NCBI GenBank assembly: GCA_911728455.2 | Contig: OU452227.1 | Location: forward strand, 15,702,110-15,766,109 | From: Marthasterias glacialis | Lineage: Eukaryota; Echinodermata; Asteroidea; Forcipulatida; Asteriidae | Direction of reading: 5' to 3' | DNA: 64,000 nucleotides | Shown: piece after piece, positions 1-12,160 of the stretch | Numbering within the stretch: the stretch's first letter is position 1 | How the letters are laid out: every line of letters starts with the position of its first letter | The notes under the pieces: model-generated | What the model saw: only the letters and a program-made list of their open reading frames with translations | Told to the model about the DNA's origin: nothing | Databases searched by the model: none | Made by a program: the position numbers and the translations under genes

Positions 1-1188
1 TGATGTCATCGGGTGTCGAATTACGTTAAATCAAAGTTTATTATTTCAAAAAATCATAACTCCTGAAGTACACAATGGATTTGTTTAATCTATACATAAA
101 TCGGAAAGGTCATTCAAAACTGGGTAAACGCCTCACAGACATGACCCCAATTTGACCTTGTCTTCCGGTTCAAACCGGAAGTTGAAAAGTTTTGAACATT
201 TCAAAAATTCATATTTTAAGAAGTACTTATCACATGATCACAAATCTTACATCAGATTGTAGAGAATTCAGCCTTCTCAAACTTTTGCATTGGGGTGACA
301 CCATTTTGACCTTTACTTCTGGTTCAAAACGGACATTTAACGCAAATCGATTGACCGTGTGCGTTCAAGCGTGTCCGACATGGCTGTACAAAATCCAATG
401 CCATTATACATGTACACATGCCTGTGTGTGCGTGGCTGTGTGTGAGATCAGTGCCCCATTTTGTTTTATTTAAAACTTGAGATTATGAACTTTATTTTTT
501 TGACAAATGTCAAAGTAAGAGAGGGTCTTTCTTTATGACATAGTGACCTCTGTGACATCTACTTCCGGTCAAACCGGAAGTAGCTTTTTATATAAAATTG
601 CTAAGAGCTAGGAACATGATTCTTTCACCAAATACCAAGGTTATGAAAGGTCATTCTCTGTTGCACATCGGGTGACCTCTATGACCTCTACTTCCGGTCA
701 AACCGGAAGTAGCTCCTCATGTAAAAGTGGTTAGAGTTAGGAACATGATTGTTTCGAGAAATATCAAGGTTAGGAAAAGACTTCATTTGTGAAATATTAA
801 GTGACCTTTGTGACATTTACTTCTGGTCAAACCGGAAGTAGCTCTTCATTTAAAAATGGTGAGAGCTAGGAACATGATTCTTTCACCAAATACCAAGGTT
901 AGGGAAGGTCCTTCTTTGTTACACATTGCATGACCTCTCTGAACTCTACTTCCGGTCAAACCGGAAGTACCTCCTCATTTAAAAGTGGTTAGAAATTCCT
1001 GTCCAAACCGGATGTTCAAATTTAATATTATACTATAAAGCTCAATTTAACGTATGTTTTTCTTCATATTTTCTTATATTTAAGTTGGATTAAATTTTAA
1101 ATTCATTTAACTTTTTACACATCAAATAATTTTTAATACATCACACTCCGAACACCTAGTTTTTGTGACAAAAACTCATTTCTAGTTA
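1..1188 (-). mobile_element. Helitron/Helentron-like element, diverged copy, reverse orientation
   Basis: Read on the minus strand from 1188, it begins with the same terminal block as the element at 5985: CTAGAAAT, a short hairpin, then GGTGTTCGG. It continues through modules with ACCGGAAGT palindromes and ends near the window edge with a taacgtaat...gatgacatca block that resembles 7050-7075. It therefore seems to be a diverged, inverted relative of that family, cut by the window edge. There is no open frame. The Helentron-like assignment rests on terminal structure only. Confidence 0.5.
541..1000. repeat. 129-bp tandem repeat, four units
   Basis: Four copies of a 129-base unit are marked by the palindrome ACTTCCGGT, CAA, ACCGGAAGT starting at 561, 690, 819 and 948, exactly 129 bases apart; the third has one change (ACTTCTGGT). 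Each unit also carries TGACCT/TGACAT words just before the palindrome and the phrase gctaggaacatgatt after it. A related palindrome lies at 164-183. The array forms the core of the inverted element at the left edge. Confidence 0.85.
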
Positions 1189-2072
1189 ATTATTTGTATT
1201 TGGTTCTTTTTCTATGATTCTACAAATATTTGATTGATAAATTTGCCCTTTTTGTATGTTTTTTTTCTCAGGTTCAACGTGAGATTGTTTCAGGGCTGAG
1301 ATATTTTCAGACCATTTATAGAAAAGGGGTTAGAGGTGAGAGCAAAGTCTAACAAAACACATGTATTAATAATGCAATAAGACATTTCCTTACTGGGGTT
1401 AGATTACAACTCTTGATTTTTGTACACCATGCCTGATATGTGGCAGAGGGAAGCCCCCCCCCCAAATGTTCCCATTCTTTAACACACTCTTCCCTTCTTG
1501 TACAGAAGCACCCCCTAAAATCCTCAAAGGAATTCCTGAGATTCCCAGAACACATTGAAGACACAATAGGAGGGGGGTACATGGTATATGGATTTGTGCC
1601 TATCATATACCAGCCAAGATTTTGTACAGACGGAATATAAGTACTGCATTGTCAGCTCTCAATTGAGGCCTTTTCAATTCTGTCCAGGATGCTGTCTGTT
1701 TGACCAGACATGGGTCAATGATCGGCCATTACATGACAGCTGTCCAACAGTCTGATTGTGCTTCAGAAACTTTACAGTAAACCAAATACAAGTCATTAAA
1801 ATCTGTAAATGTCAGTCAGAAAATGTCTTAATACGGGTGTTCAAACTGAGTTTCATTGACAAACAAACTTTTAATGGCTAGAAAGAAAATTGCTTTTTGA
1901 CTAAAAATAATCCTGCACTGGCAACATGAAAAGATTTTGAATCCCAAGGATTAACAACCTTTGAACAAAGGTACAAATGTTCTTCCATTGTTGGATATTT
2001 GGCTAGGAGCTCCAGATCAAAAGAAGTTAACATGCTCTGAAGTTAACTTGTTGTTGCTTTGTTTCTTTTCAG
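1189..2072 (+). other. Last intron of RhoGDI paralog 1 (part)
   Basis: This stretch lies between the repeat element at the left edge and the acceptor at 2072. It is AT-rich with a C-run near 1456. The short open frames at 1349-1640 look random, and I see no coding or repeat structure I can name. Confidence 0.5.
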
Positions 2073-2269
2073 TGGATAAAAACAATTTGATGGTTGGAAG
2101 CTATGGACCAAGGTCTGAACAATACAGCTTCATAACACCACGCGAGGAAGCCCCTTCTGGTTTGATCAGTAGAGGTACCTACGTCATCAAAAGTAAATTC
2201 ACTGATGATGATCAAAATATCTATTTGGAGTGGGAATGGAGTTTTCAATTGAAAAAAGATTGGGAATGA
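2073..2269 (+). CDS. RhoGDI: RhoGDI paralog 1, last coding exon (partial gene)
   Basis: This is the 3' terminal coding exon of a Rho GDP-dissociation inhibitor, the cytosolic protein that extracts prenylated Rho GTPases from membranes. It follows a pyrimidine-rich acceptor (gtttcttttcag), enters in phase 1 and ends at TGA 2267-2269. The 64 residues hold the family signature of the C-terminal immunoglobulin-like fold: [25 protein letters not shown] and WEWSF, ending KKDWE. The earlier exons must lie left of the window. By my hand count about 30 of 64 residues match the last exon of the downstream copy, with the same entry phase, so the two are old tandem paralogs. This copy is the more vertebrate-like around [17 protein letters not shown] signals occur at 2356 and 2791. 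Confidence 0.9.
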
Positions 2270-4920
2270 TTTCTGCTGTTTGTATGGTGGGAGTGGAAGG
2301 TATAAACTTTAATCTTGATCATGAAGACATAATTCTTTGCTCAGAATAGTTGTTTAATAAAAGGGTACCAGTAAGATCCAAGCTCTTCTCTTTCTTTGAA
2401 ATCCTTTCACATAATTTTGCAAAAACAACTAGTTACCTACATTTTTTTGCAGTAAGTCTTGTTTAAAACATTACTGTTTGCCAAGTTTTCCACCTTACTT
2501 AACAGGATGACATATTTTCTCAAATGTTTCCATTGGGAACATTTTTAGTAGTATAAATAGCAGCAAACTTCTTTGTGAAAAGGTGTGGGTTTCATGACTT
2601 TGGGGCTTTAAAAGTAGCATTCATCCCCATCATCAATTTTTGTAAGTAACAAATTCTGAAGTATCACGCTCCACACAAATAAGCTGAAAGACTCTCAATG
2701 CTTCATGTCAAATCAAATATTCTACCGTTTTCAATCCTTTGTCTTTAGTTGTTGTGCCTTTGAATATTTTAAAGAGCAATACAAAACATGAATAAAGAAG
2801 TGTTAGAAAATACTTAATTGTAGCAGTTTACTACCCAATGTCAGTAATACCTGTGGATTTTTGCATAAGAATTACTTTCTGGTTAGTGATAGAAGAGTTA
2901 TCGCAGTTACTTATATTTTTCATGCAGTTTGTTTATATGTTAGTGTTAGATGTTTATTTTGCAGTTAACCAGACATATTTTGATATTATAAAATGCCTTA
3001 ATATAAAAAATTAATATTGTAAAAACAAGATCACCACATGCTGTTACTTAAACATGTTAAAAGCATAGACCTTGTGCACATAGTCAATCATAAATAATCT
3101 TGCAGAAACATGTTGGTGGTCACTGCACACAGTTTTGATTGTATCAGCACAATGTCATCATGGTCACAAGGTCTATTTAATTATTGCTCACTCTATTATG
3201 ATATTTTAAGCTTTGTCAATATTAATGGCTCTGGCATTGTTTGTGAATAAATCACTGTCAATGCTCAGTCCCTAAACATTGGTCTTGCAATCAACGGTCA
3301 TAGCCAAAGTGACTGAAGTGACAGAATGCGAAAGCTAAAACTTGTACTACAGAATCACATGATTGGTCCTTCTTATTGGATTAGAACGTACATTGTGTAA
3401 CATTGAATATCACTACATATTCATGCTTCTGGTCTATGCATGTATACTTAAAATGAATAATATTAATACGAGTAAATGTTCATTTTTAATATTCTTTGAT
3501 TTTTAAGACTGTATCAGTATCACTTTTTTCCAAAGTATACAAGTAGCATCAACCAGGTATTCCATTAACAAGACATATTTTTTTAGAGAAGGTTGCAGGA
3601 ATTAGCTAAACAATATTCCTTGCTGTCCATGTGTTTGTGATTTTGACATCAAATGCTGAGGATCTATGTGCAACATTTGTGTCACCGGCTTACACTGAAT
3701 CCAGTCATTGATGGGGAGTTGATTGAAATCCTATCATGGTACTTCTACGGGTAACAACCTTTGTGAAACCATAAAATAACAATCCTAGCATATATCCTTG
3801 AGAGTGAGTCACATGTTATGGATAAAACCTTTTTTGTTCAATGGACTATCTAAAAACTGCTAAATGAATTCACATTTTCTTGTGTTTAAGAAGCTGGCAT
3901 AAGAAAGTTTTTCCTGCCAAATGCTAAGTTGTTTTTGTTTATAGTTTTTACTTGAACAAAAAAAATAAACAAATAAATAAATCTGGCAGAGTTTGGGAGA
4001 CCTGCAACATTAATTATAAATTGTGTTGTGTATTTTAAACGATACTATTGACATCATAATGTACTCCTGATCAGATACTGAGAACGGACTTTTTTCACTT
4101 TGTAGATCACATTTCATTAATTGATTCAGTGACACTTTCAAGTGATACTTGTACAAGTATTTTGTACAAGTATTTTGATTAATATTTGGACAGTTATCCT
4201 TCATATTTTTTATATGTAATAACCTAACGTAAAGATTACATGTATACATAGTTTCATAGTGTTGAATGGTGATAATAGTTGATATTTTGAGATATCAATG
4301 GATGACCAAAACTTTTCAAAATGACCGTTGAGTACCATTGAGGCAGAGATAGCTCCATACATTGTTTGCATGTGATGCCATGGATAGCAAATCAATGTAA
4401 AGTAAGAATAACTGCCCAAAGCTGCATATTTTTGTTGTTTTTGAATTCAGAATGTATATTGATACATTCTGAATTGTGTGAACAAACTTGCCATACTTGC
4501 ATATGAACTTTTATATTATGATTTACCTTATTGATGTTGGTATGTTAATGCTTTACAAGGAACCACATCATCCTGATTTATACAATGTATGGCCCGTCAC
4601 AGATCTGTTTATTGTACAGGATAACATTTAATGTTTATGACATGTGCAGCCAGGGTTTAAACCAGTAGGTGTTCACAGGATTACTTTGATTGGAATCATA
4701 GGTATGATTTTGATGTTTTTGTTTGCAATGGAATCCACAAAAATCTAAGACGAGCAAAGTGTACTGTTTGAAACATCGAGACCTCAACGGCTTCTTTCAG
4801 AGCCACCACTCCTCCCAAAAGAGATTTATACAAGGTTGTACCTGAAAGTTTACTAGTTATAGTCACTTAGCCTTCACACCATGCAAAGATTCAAACATCA
4901 CTAGAGTTTAGGGTGCAATT
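2270..4920 (+). other. 3' UTR of RhoGDI paralog 1 and flank
   Basis: AATAAA polyadenylation signals at 2356-2361 and 2791-2796 make the first few hundred bases a probable 3' UTR. The remainder is AT-rich with no coding exon I can support. A short perfect hairpin (ATTCAGAATGTAT and its complement) lies near 4445-4474. Confidence 0.45.
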
Positions 4921-5984
4921 ATTAAAAAAAAAAAAAAAAAAAAAACTATATACAAAACAAACAACAATAAAATAAACACAAAAAGTTTGTCAATGACCAA
5001 TCATGTGTTTCTTTAATTAGTATAATTCAGGTGTTTATAGATTACTAAAAGCATTCCAATTTTATAAAAAATAACGTACATTGTAGTGGAAGTCTTTTGT
5101 AGATGTATCTAACAAGTTTTGTATGCAAATATATTGCTGGCCTAAATTTCTTACGCAATTTCATGGAATGGTCCATGCATAAAAGATGTGCTGGCCAATG
5201 GTGACATAGATCATGTACTATCAGTGGATCATGTTGGGGGGGGTTTCTGTGTTTTCTGAAATCAATATTTTAATATAATTCATGATTTATTGGTAGACCT
5301 CATGATCAGTTTTTAAAACAACGAAGTTTAAAAGATCCACTAAATAAGTTAATCTTCAGGGAAAGTCATGCAAAAATAATTTAAGGCTTATTTGAACTGC
5401 GCAGTATGGTTCCTTAATAGAAAAAGAGTACTGTTAAAGCAACATTAACGTAAGTTACGACTATAGCAAGGATGGTTGGATTGCATTTTTTAGGATTTTG
5501 ACTTTTTACATTTACATTCTCTCAAAAGGTAGTGAGTCACTTCAGAGCAACTGTTACATTGCAACAATTTATCGGCTCATATGGTAGTTGATAAAATTAT
5601 CATTGGTACGTGTTTTATATCCCCTCTGATTTAGTAATTTGGTTCTTATTTGCATGTATCTAAAGTGTCTTTATGTAACTGAGATGTGTCTTAAAACTGT
5701 GCCTTTTCTCCTAGAAAGGTGGATTCATCTGTTAGCGACATTTTATGAGTTGGTGGCACTGGCAGAATTAAAGGTTAAAGTTGAATAAAGAGGATAATAT
5801 CTGCATATTTATCTCGAGAATTCAATTATTTTTGAACAATTTTCTTTCAAAGTATAAGAGACTTAAGACGCATCGCCTGACTTTTTGCCGAATTGATTGT
5901 AAAAATTAACTTGATTTAAATATTAGAAAGTTGTTTTCGGCGAACGAAAAAAAACTTTGTTTCTTTTAACTCATTTAGTACTAA
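4921..5984. other. AT-rich intergenic stretch
   Basis: It opens with an A-run (about 24 bases, 4922-4945). I see no exon, RNA gene or clear repeat boundary. Confidence 0.4.
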
Positions 5985-7203
5985 ACTAGAAATTGAGAGT
6001 TTGTGAACAAACTCACGGTGTTCGGCTTAATTACGTAATTTTAAGGTCATTATTATGTGCAGGTTTTTTGTCTTTTTGTGCTATGCTGACGGGCGAAATA
6101 TTTATTTGTACTTTTTTATCTTTATGCATGAAGGTTTGTCATATTAAACTTCAACTTCCGGTTTGACAGGATTTAAAGGTCAAATGGGGTCACACTTTGT
6201 GCATAACATCTAGAATTGCCAGAGAGCTCAAAATTGATGTAATGATTATTAATGTACCACGTTTCATTAATAAGATACACAATTTTGTATGTACAAACTT
6301 ATACTTCCGGTTTCGACCGGAAATGAAGGTCAAATGAGGTCACACATTGTAAACATTTGTAGAATCGTCGAAGGGCCTTAAAATTAAGTTATTATATTAA
6401 TACACAAAATAATATTATTCAGATACGATTTTTTATAAAACAAACTACTACTTCCGGTTTCGACCGAAAGTAAAGGTCAAATGGGGTCACACCCTGTGTA
6501 AGATTTGTTTAATACTTCATGACCTTTCATATGGTGTAAAGATCATGTATGTAGCATATCTGATTCTGGAGATATGAGTATTTTAATAAAAAAAACTTCA
6601 ATTTAATATGATGACGTCATCATTCCAAATTTTGTTCTTTGTCATGTACACGCTTTGGTCTAAGTACGTGGTAAGTTTCAAGTCCGTACATGCTCTATTT
6701 TTTGAGATAGCAAAATCATTTTTTTTTCGCCTCGTGTACCATTTTCGTTGTGACGTAGCTATGACGTCACACATCATATTTTTAGAATGCTCTTGAGTTA
6801 AAGAAAATATGCATTGAACATTTTTTCATATTTTCATTCACTTAGGCTCTAGAGCCCAAAATAACATGATTTGTTACTTTAACTTCCGGTTTCGACCGGA
6901 AGTAAAGGTCAAATGGGGTCACGGTGTGCACCGCATTTGTAGATCTTTATAAGAGGTTTCATGTAAAAAAAAAATCTTGAACGTAGCTCTTTTGGTTTTG
7001 AAGATATGATTTTTCAAATTATTTAAGGTTTATTTAACGTTTATTTAACGTAATGACGTCATCAATGACGTCACCATTCCAAAAAAGTTGCGGTGCCGTC
7101 TACTCACCGAGGTTGATGTTCATGAGAAGTTTCAAGTTCATACAAGTTTCAGTTTTTCTCAAAATTGGCGGAGAACGTTCAGGCAGAAGAAGAAGACGGA
7201 GAA
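5985..7203 (+). repeat. 1219-bp direct repeat, unit 1
   Basis: This unit is repeated immediately downstream with only scattered differences. It holds four ACTTCCGGT-type blocks (near 6150, 6303, 6451 and 6882), each followed by AGGTCA-like half-sites, and TGACGTCA palindromes at 6612, 6762, 7054 and 7066. Confidence 0.9.
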
Positions 7204-8427
7204 ACTAGAAATTGAGAGTTTGTGAACAAACTCACGGTGTTCGGCTTAATTACGTAATTTTAAGGTCATTATTGTGTGCAGGTTTTTTGTCTTTTTGTGC
7301 TATGCTAACGGGCGAAATATTTATTTGTACTTTTTTATCTTTATGCATGAAGGTTTGTCATATTAAACTTCAACTTCCGGTTTGACAGGATTTAAAGGTC
7401 AAATGGGGTCACACTTTGTGCATAACATCTAGAATTGCCAGAGAGCTCAAAATTGATGTAATGATTATTAATGTACCACGTTTCATTAATAAGATACACA
7501 ATTTTGTATGTACAAACTTATACTTCCGGTTTCGACCGGAAATGAAGGTCAAATGAGGTCACACATTGTAAACATTTGTAGAATCGTCGAAGGGCCTTAA
7601 AATTAAGTTATTATATTAATACACAAAATAATATTATTCAGATACGATTTTTTATAAAACAAACTACTACTTCCGGTTTCGACCGAAAGTAAAGGTCAAA
7701 TGGGGTCACACCCTGTGTAAGATTTGTTTAATACTTCATGACCTTTCATATGGTGTAAAGATCATGTATGTAGCATATCTGATTCTGGAGATATGAGTAT
7801 TTTAATAAAAAAAACTTCAATTTAATATGATGACGTCATCGATGACGTCATCATTCCAAATTTTGTTCTTTGTCATGTACACGCTTTGGTCTAAGTACGT
7901 GGTAAGTTTCAAGTCCGTACATGCTCTATTTTTTGAGATAGCAAAATAATTTTTTTTTCGACCTCGTGTACCATTTTCGTTGTGACGTAGCTATGACGTC
8001 ACACATTATATTTTTAGAATGCTCTTGAGTTAAAGAAAATATGCATTGAACATTTTTTCATATTTTCATTCACTTAGGCTCTAGAGCCCCAAATAACATG
8101 ATTTGTTACTTTAAACTTCCGGTTTCGACCGGAAGTAAATGTCAAATGGGGTCACGTTGTGCACCGCATTTGTAGATCTTTATAAGAGGTTTCATGTAAA
8201 AAAAAATCTTGAACGTAGCTCTTTTGGTTTTGAAGATATGATTTTTCAAATTATTTAAGGTTTATTTAACGTTTATTTAACGTAATGACGTCATCAATGA
8301 CGTCACCATTCCAAAAAAGTTGCGGTGCCGTCTACTCACCGAGGTTGATGTTCATACAAGTTCATACAAGTTTCAGTTTTTCTCAAAATTGGCGGAGAAC
8401 GTACAGGCAGAAGAAGAAGACGGAGAA
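7204..8427 (+). repeat. 1.22-kb direct repeat, unit 2
   Basis: It is nearly identical to the preceding unit. One difference is a 12-base duplication that gives two adjacent TGACGTCA palindromes (7831-7838 and 7843-7850). The low divergence points to a recent duplication. Confidence 0.9.
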
Positions 8428-8674
8428 AAAAACAAAACAAAACAAAACTTAACAATAACAATAGGTTTTCGGCCGCTAGCCGAACACCTAATAAAACAAA
8501 TGAGGTAAGGTCGGGACCCGACATCTCACATTAACAGCTGTAATAAATTTGGGGGTCTTTCGGTGAAAAATCGGGTTATGCAACTTTTGTTTGTTTTGGC
8601 CGGCAAAGTGTGATTCAGTATTGAGAAATTTGACAATTGAACCAATGAGGAAGGTCCTCATCATTGAACAAAAA

Positions 8675-9330
8675 TAGACCGATTGCGTGACCAAAGTCAC
8701 GTGACATGTGGTGGGTATTGAATGTAAACAAACACGACAGCCTCCATAGGAAAGTGCGGTACTGTAGGCCTACATGATGATTGTTGCATTTGTTTATACG
8801 ACTGAGGCTTTTCTTTCTCGAAATCTGAAGAAAATTTTTCAAAAGTTTGTACCAGAGACCTTCGAGTGGCTGAATAAAGCCAGTAAGGACAGTTCCAGCA
8901 AGTTTTGGAAATTTTGCAAAGATCGTTTACAAATGAGTTCACGGTGTGGTAGCACTGGTTGCAAGACGGAACGTTTGGGCCATGCCAGGCGACCGCGATA
9001 ACACACTTTTCAAAAGAATTTCACAGTTTTGAAGCTGAAATCTTCCAAAGAAAAGGCTTTCCAAAACTGTGAGATTCCTTTGTCTATTTAAAATTCCGCA
9101 AGGCTAGGTATAAATGTTCAATTTTCCAACGTTCTTTACTTTTAACACAGTGATTTACATTGCAAACAAAAATAACAGGCGGTTGGTACATCGTTGGCCA
9201 ACGCCGGTAGTGTATAAACTGAAAATAAACCTCTTTTGTTGTAGAATACTTGTAGTTTATGAAACAGTAATAAGATTGAAATCAATGTCACAACATACAA
9301 CTTTATAATAAATGGCTTAGTAACTGTGTT
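8675..9330 (+). mobile_element. TAGACCGATTG-family TIR element, copy A
   Basis: It starts TAGACCGATTGCGTGACC with a CACGTGAC box, then shares the internal words ctcgaaatctg, gtggctgaataaagccag and gtagtttatgaaacag with the copies at 9371, 16870 and 43881. The right terminal repeat is missing or rearranged. It is a non-autonomous DNA element; the open frames within it do not resemble a transposase. Confidence 0.7.
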
Positions 9331-9521
9331 ATTCGGTCACGTCACATGACAAACGAACTAGCCCCCATAATAGACCAATTACGCGACCCGCGTCACGTGA
9401 CCTATTGTAGGTAGTAAATGTAAACAAGCACAATGTCCTCCATAGGAAAGTGCAGTACGGTACATGATAATTGTTGCAATTCTTTATTCGATCGAGGCTT
9501 TTCTTTCTAGAAATCTGTGAA

Positions 9522-11750
9522 AGCGATTTATAAGCGATTAAAGAACATTCTTGCATCCCTGATTAGAACAGCTAAAACAAACTATTTTGGCAACCAGTTC
9601 ATCAGAGAAAAAAAATAATGCTAAAGGTACTTGGAAGCTTATCAATTCGTTATTGTGTAGATCAAAAACTAAATCTAATCCATCGTATTTTGACCGAAAT
9701 GGTGTGCATATTAAAAATGATAATGACATCGCTAGTGCTTTTAATGACTATTTTATCAACATTGGTTATAACATAGCACAAGAGCTTCCTAGTCTAATCA
9801 ATCTTTTGAGACGTTTCTATCTGACAAGTGTCAGCATTCTTTATTTCTTGACCCAATCACTGAAGCAGAAATTGTCATTGTTATCTCCAAACTCTCTTCC
9901 GGGAAAGCACCAGGTTACGACAATTTAAGCTGTTTTGTCATAAAAGAAGCCAAGAATGTATTAGCAAAGTCATTGGCAATTCTGTTCAGTAAGTCGTTTA
10001 CTTCAGGGATATTCCCCGACAGACTGAAAGTAGGAAAAGTCATACCTGTCTACAAAAATGGTAATAAACACCATATCTGTAACTATAACCCCATTTCATT
10101 ATTGCCTGTATTGTAAGTGTTTGAGAAAATTGTGTATAGCCGCTTGATTTCTTTTATTAATAAGTACAACTTGTTATCAGACTCACAATATGGCTTCAGA
10201 GAGCAACGTTCAACTGAAGTAGCAATTGCAAGTGTGCTAAATAAAATTGATAATGCTATTGAAAACAAACAGTTCTCAATTGGTATTTTCCTTGACCTGT
10301 CCAAGGCTTTTGATACTGTAAATCATGATATACTCATTCGAAAATTAGAACATATTGGTGTACGTGGAATTGCCGTGGACTGGTTTAGGAGCTACGCATA
10401 GAAAACAATTTGTTTCTTATAATTCATCGAATTCTATACACAAACCTATCACCTGTGGAGTCCCCCAGGGATCTGTTCTGGGGCCCTTATTATTTATCAT
10501 TTATGTTAACGATATTTGTAATTCATCTGACAAATTTTCATTTTGTCTTTTTGCAGATGATCAAACATATTATATAATCATCCCTATGTGCTCACTGCTG
10601 TAAATACTTTGAACACTGAACTTGTCAAGATAAATAACTGACTCTTAGCTAGTGGTTAATATACTCAATACCAATTATATAATATTTTGTTCAAGGCAGC
10701 TGAAATACGTCCGACTAATATTCTTCTAATGGAACCATTCTTAACCAAGTAAAGAATACAAAATTCCTCGGAATACATATTGACGAAAATCTTTCATGGA
10801 ACAAGCATGTAAATGTTTTGGCAGGTAAAGATTCTATAAAATATTAGCGTTATGAATAGATTGAAGTTTGTTTTACCTACAAGTATTCTTTTAACATTAT
10901 ATAATTCTCTCATTTTGTCGTATTTAAACTATGCAATACTTAATTGGGGAAACTCAACTACTACACAATGTAAAAAGCTTACTCTCCTACAAAAGAAAGC
11001 TGTTCGAATCATTAGTAAAACTAGGTATTTGGATCACACTTCGCCACTGTTTCTAGACTTAAAGGTCCTTAAACTTGATGAATTGTACAATCTTTACTTA
11101 GGTAAATTTATGTATAAATATAAAAGTGGCCTTTTGCCCAATGAGTTTAATGATCTTTACACTATGTTCTTCAGTCCATACGTATTCAACTCGTGCAGTA
11201 TCTAAAGGTGATTTGTATACGAAATTTAACCGCACGTTTTCAAAAAACATTGTATCTCGTGGTACCCTATTCTGGAATAACCTCAACTCGGATATTAAAA
11301 AGTCTCGTTCTCTCAAGTCGTTTTCTAACAAACTGAAACATCACCTCTTGAATATGTATTTGTAGATCTAGTATACACTTGTGTGTAAAGATTGTTGTCT
11401 TGATAATTAGTTAAATTAGTTAGTCTGGTCTCACTGTTTTGGTTGTCCTTGCCATGTCCAAGCCCTTGTCTGTCCCAGGGAAATATACAAAAGCAGTATG
11501 CTTTACGTTTTCCCTGCATGTTGGCTATCATAGTGCACTATGATAGCCAACATGCAGGGAAAAAGTGAAGCATAGTGTTTCATTTGATGTTCCTTTAAAA
11601 TTCCTCTAAACTTTCCATGTGACATTTCTTGTTGAATTATGTGGCATCCATTTCTTCATAATTATACTCATTGTTACTTGCTTCAACTGTATGTTTAAAT
11701 TGTTATTGCCAGCATGAAACAAATGTGCATTGAATTGAATTGAATTGAAA
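9522..11750 (+). mobile_element. 5'-truncated LINE (CR1/L2/jockey-like) with degenerate reverse transcriptase
   Basis: Reading with frame changes, the + strand shows pre-RT sequence (YKRLKNILASLIRTAK), the KAPGYDN motif, IPVYKNGNKH, SQYGFREQRSTE, FLDLSKAFDTVNHDIL, GVPQGSVLGPLLFIIYVND and FADD, then the C-terminal LNYAILNWG and TLFWNNLN motifs ending near 11365. Stops and frameshifts lie between 9928 and 10852. The endonuclease is absent, as expected of a 5' truncation. The 3' end is a (TTGAA)n tail at about 11730-11750. The element is inactive and nested inside copy B of the TIR family. Confidence 0.85.
11526..11567. other. Palindrome in LINE 3' region
   Basis: The phrase ccctgcatgttggctatcatagtg is followed at once by its reverse complement (11512-11560). 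It makes a strong hairpin within the 3' untranslated part of the truncated LINE. Confidence 0.7.
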
Positions 11751-12160
11751 AATATTCCAGAGATTGTACTAGAGACATTCGAGCGGCTGAATAAAGCCAG
11801 TAAGGACAGTCAAGCAAGGCTTGGAAATTCTACAAGTAACGTATAAATGTGCACGATACTAGTGCAGACACTTTTAAACACAAGAATGTCGAAGTTTTGA
11901 AGATGAATCATCCAAAGAAATTGCTTTCCAAAACTATGTGATTCCTATGTGATTGCCTATTTTAAATTTTGCAAGGCTTGGTATAAATGCTCACTTTTCC
12001 AAGGTTCCCTTTCTACAGTGATTTAGGCCTAGGCCTACATTACAAGCAAAATAAAAGGCGGGTGGCTACTTGGTCGTCCGGCGCTGCCCCGTACTGCATA
12101 ACTCAAAGCAAACCTCTTTTTGAGTAGAATACTGGTAGTTTATGTACGGTGGCCCACAAC

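Larger units (their letters stand above)
5985..8490 (+). mobile_element. Helitron/Helentron-like non-autonomous element with internal tandem duplication
   Basis: The 5' end (CTAGAAATTGAGAG...) has an 18-base hairpin (GAGTTTGT, GA, ACAAACTC at 5997-6014) and GGTGTTCGGC at 6017. The 3' end has a stem TTCGGC/GCCGAA (8468-8484) followed by CACCTAA, with GCCGAACACC at 8479-8488 as the inverted match of the 5' GGTGTTCGGC. Sub-terminal inverted repeats, a 3' hairpin and a CTAA-like end before T are typical of Helitron/Helentron-derived elements. There is no Rep/helicase frame. The body consists of two units of about 1.22 kb. Confidence 0.5.
9371..12150 (+). mobile_element. TAGACCGATTG-family element, copy B, split by a LINE
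   Basis: The left part (9371-9521) runs from TAGACCAATTACGCGACC to tctagaaatctgtgaa. The family sequence resumes at about 11749 (aatattccagag...gaataaagccagtaagg) and continues to gtagtttatg near 12140, where it is cut by the 20-base minisatellite. The copy at 44018-44050 reads straight through this junction (gaaatctgtgaaggatattccag), which shows that the intervening 2.2 kb is a later insertion. Confidence 0.75.

Noticed and set aside
1349-1640. Complementary 66- and 85-codon frames as an exon of RhoGDI paralog 1
   Set aside because: No similarity to RhoGDI, no fitting splice sites; the expected exon before the last one is short and encodes a GLKY..TYR block, which is not here.
10083-11365. 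An active reverse transcriptase gene
   Set aside because: The motifs are present but lie in different frames with several stops, and the endonuclease is lost. It is a dead 5'-truncated LINE.
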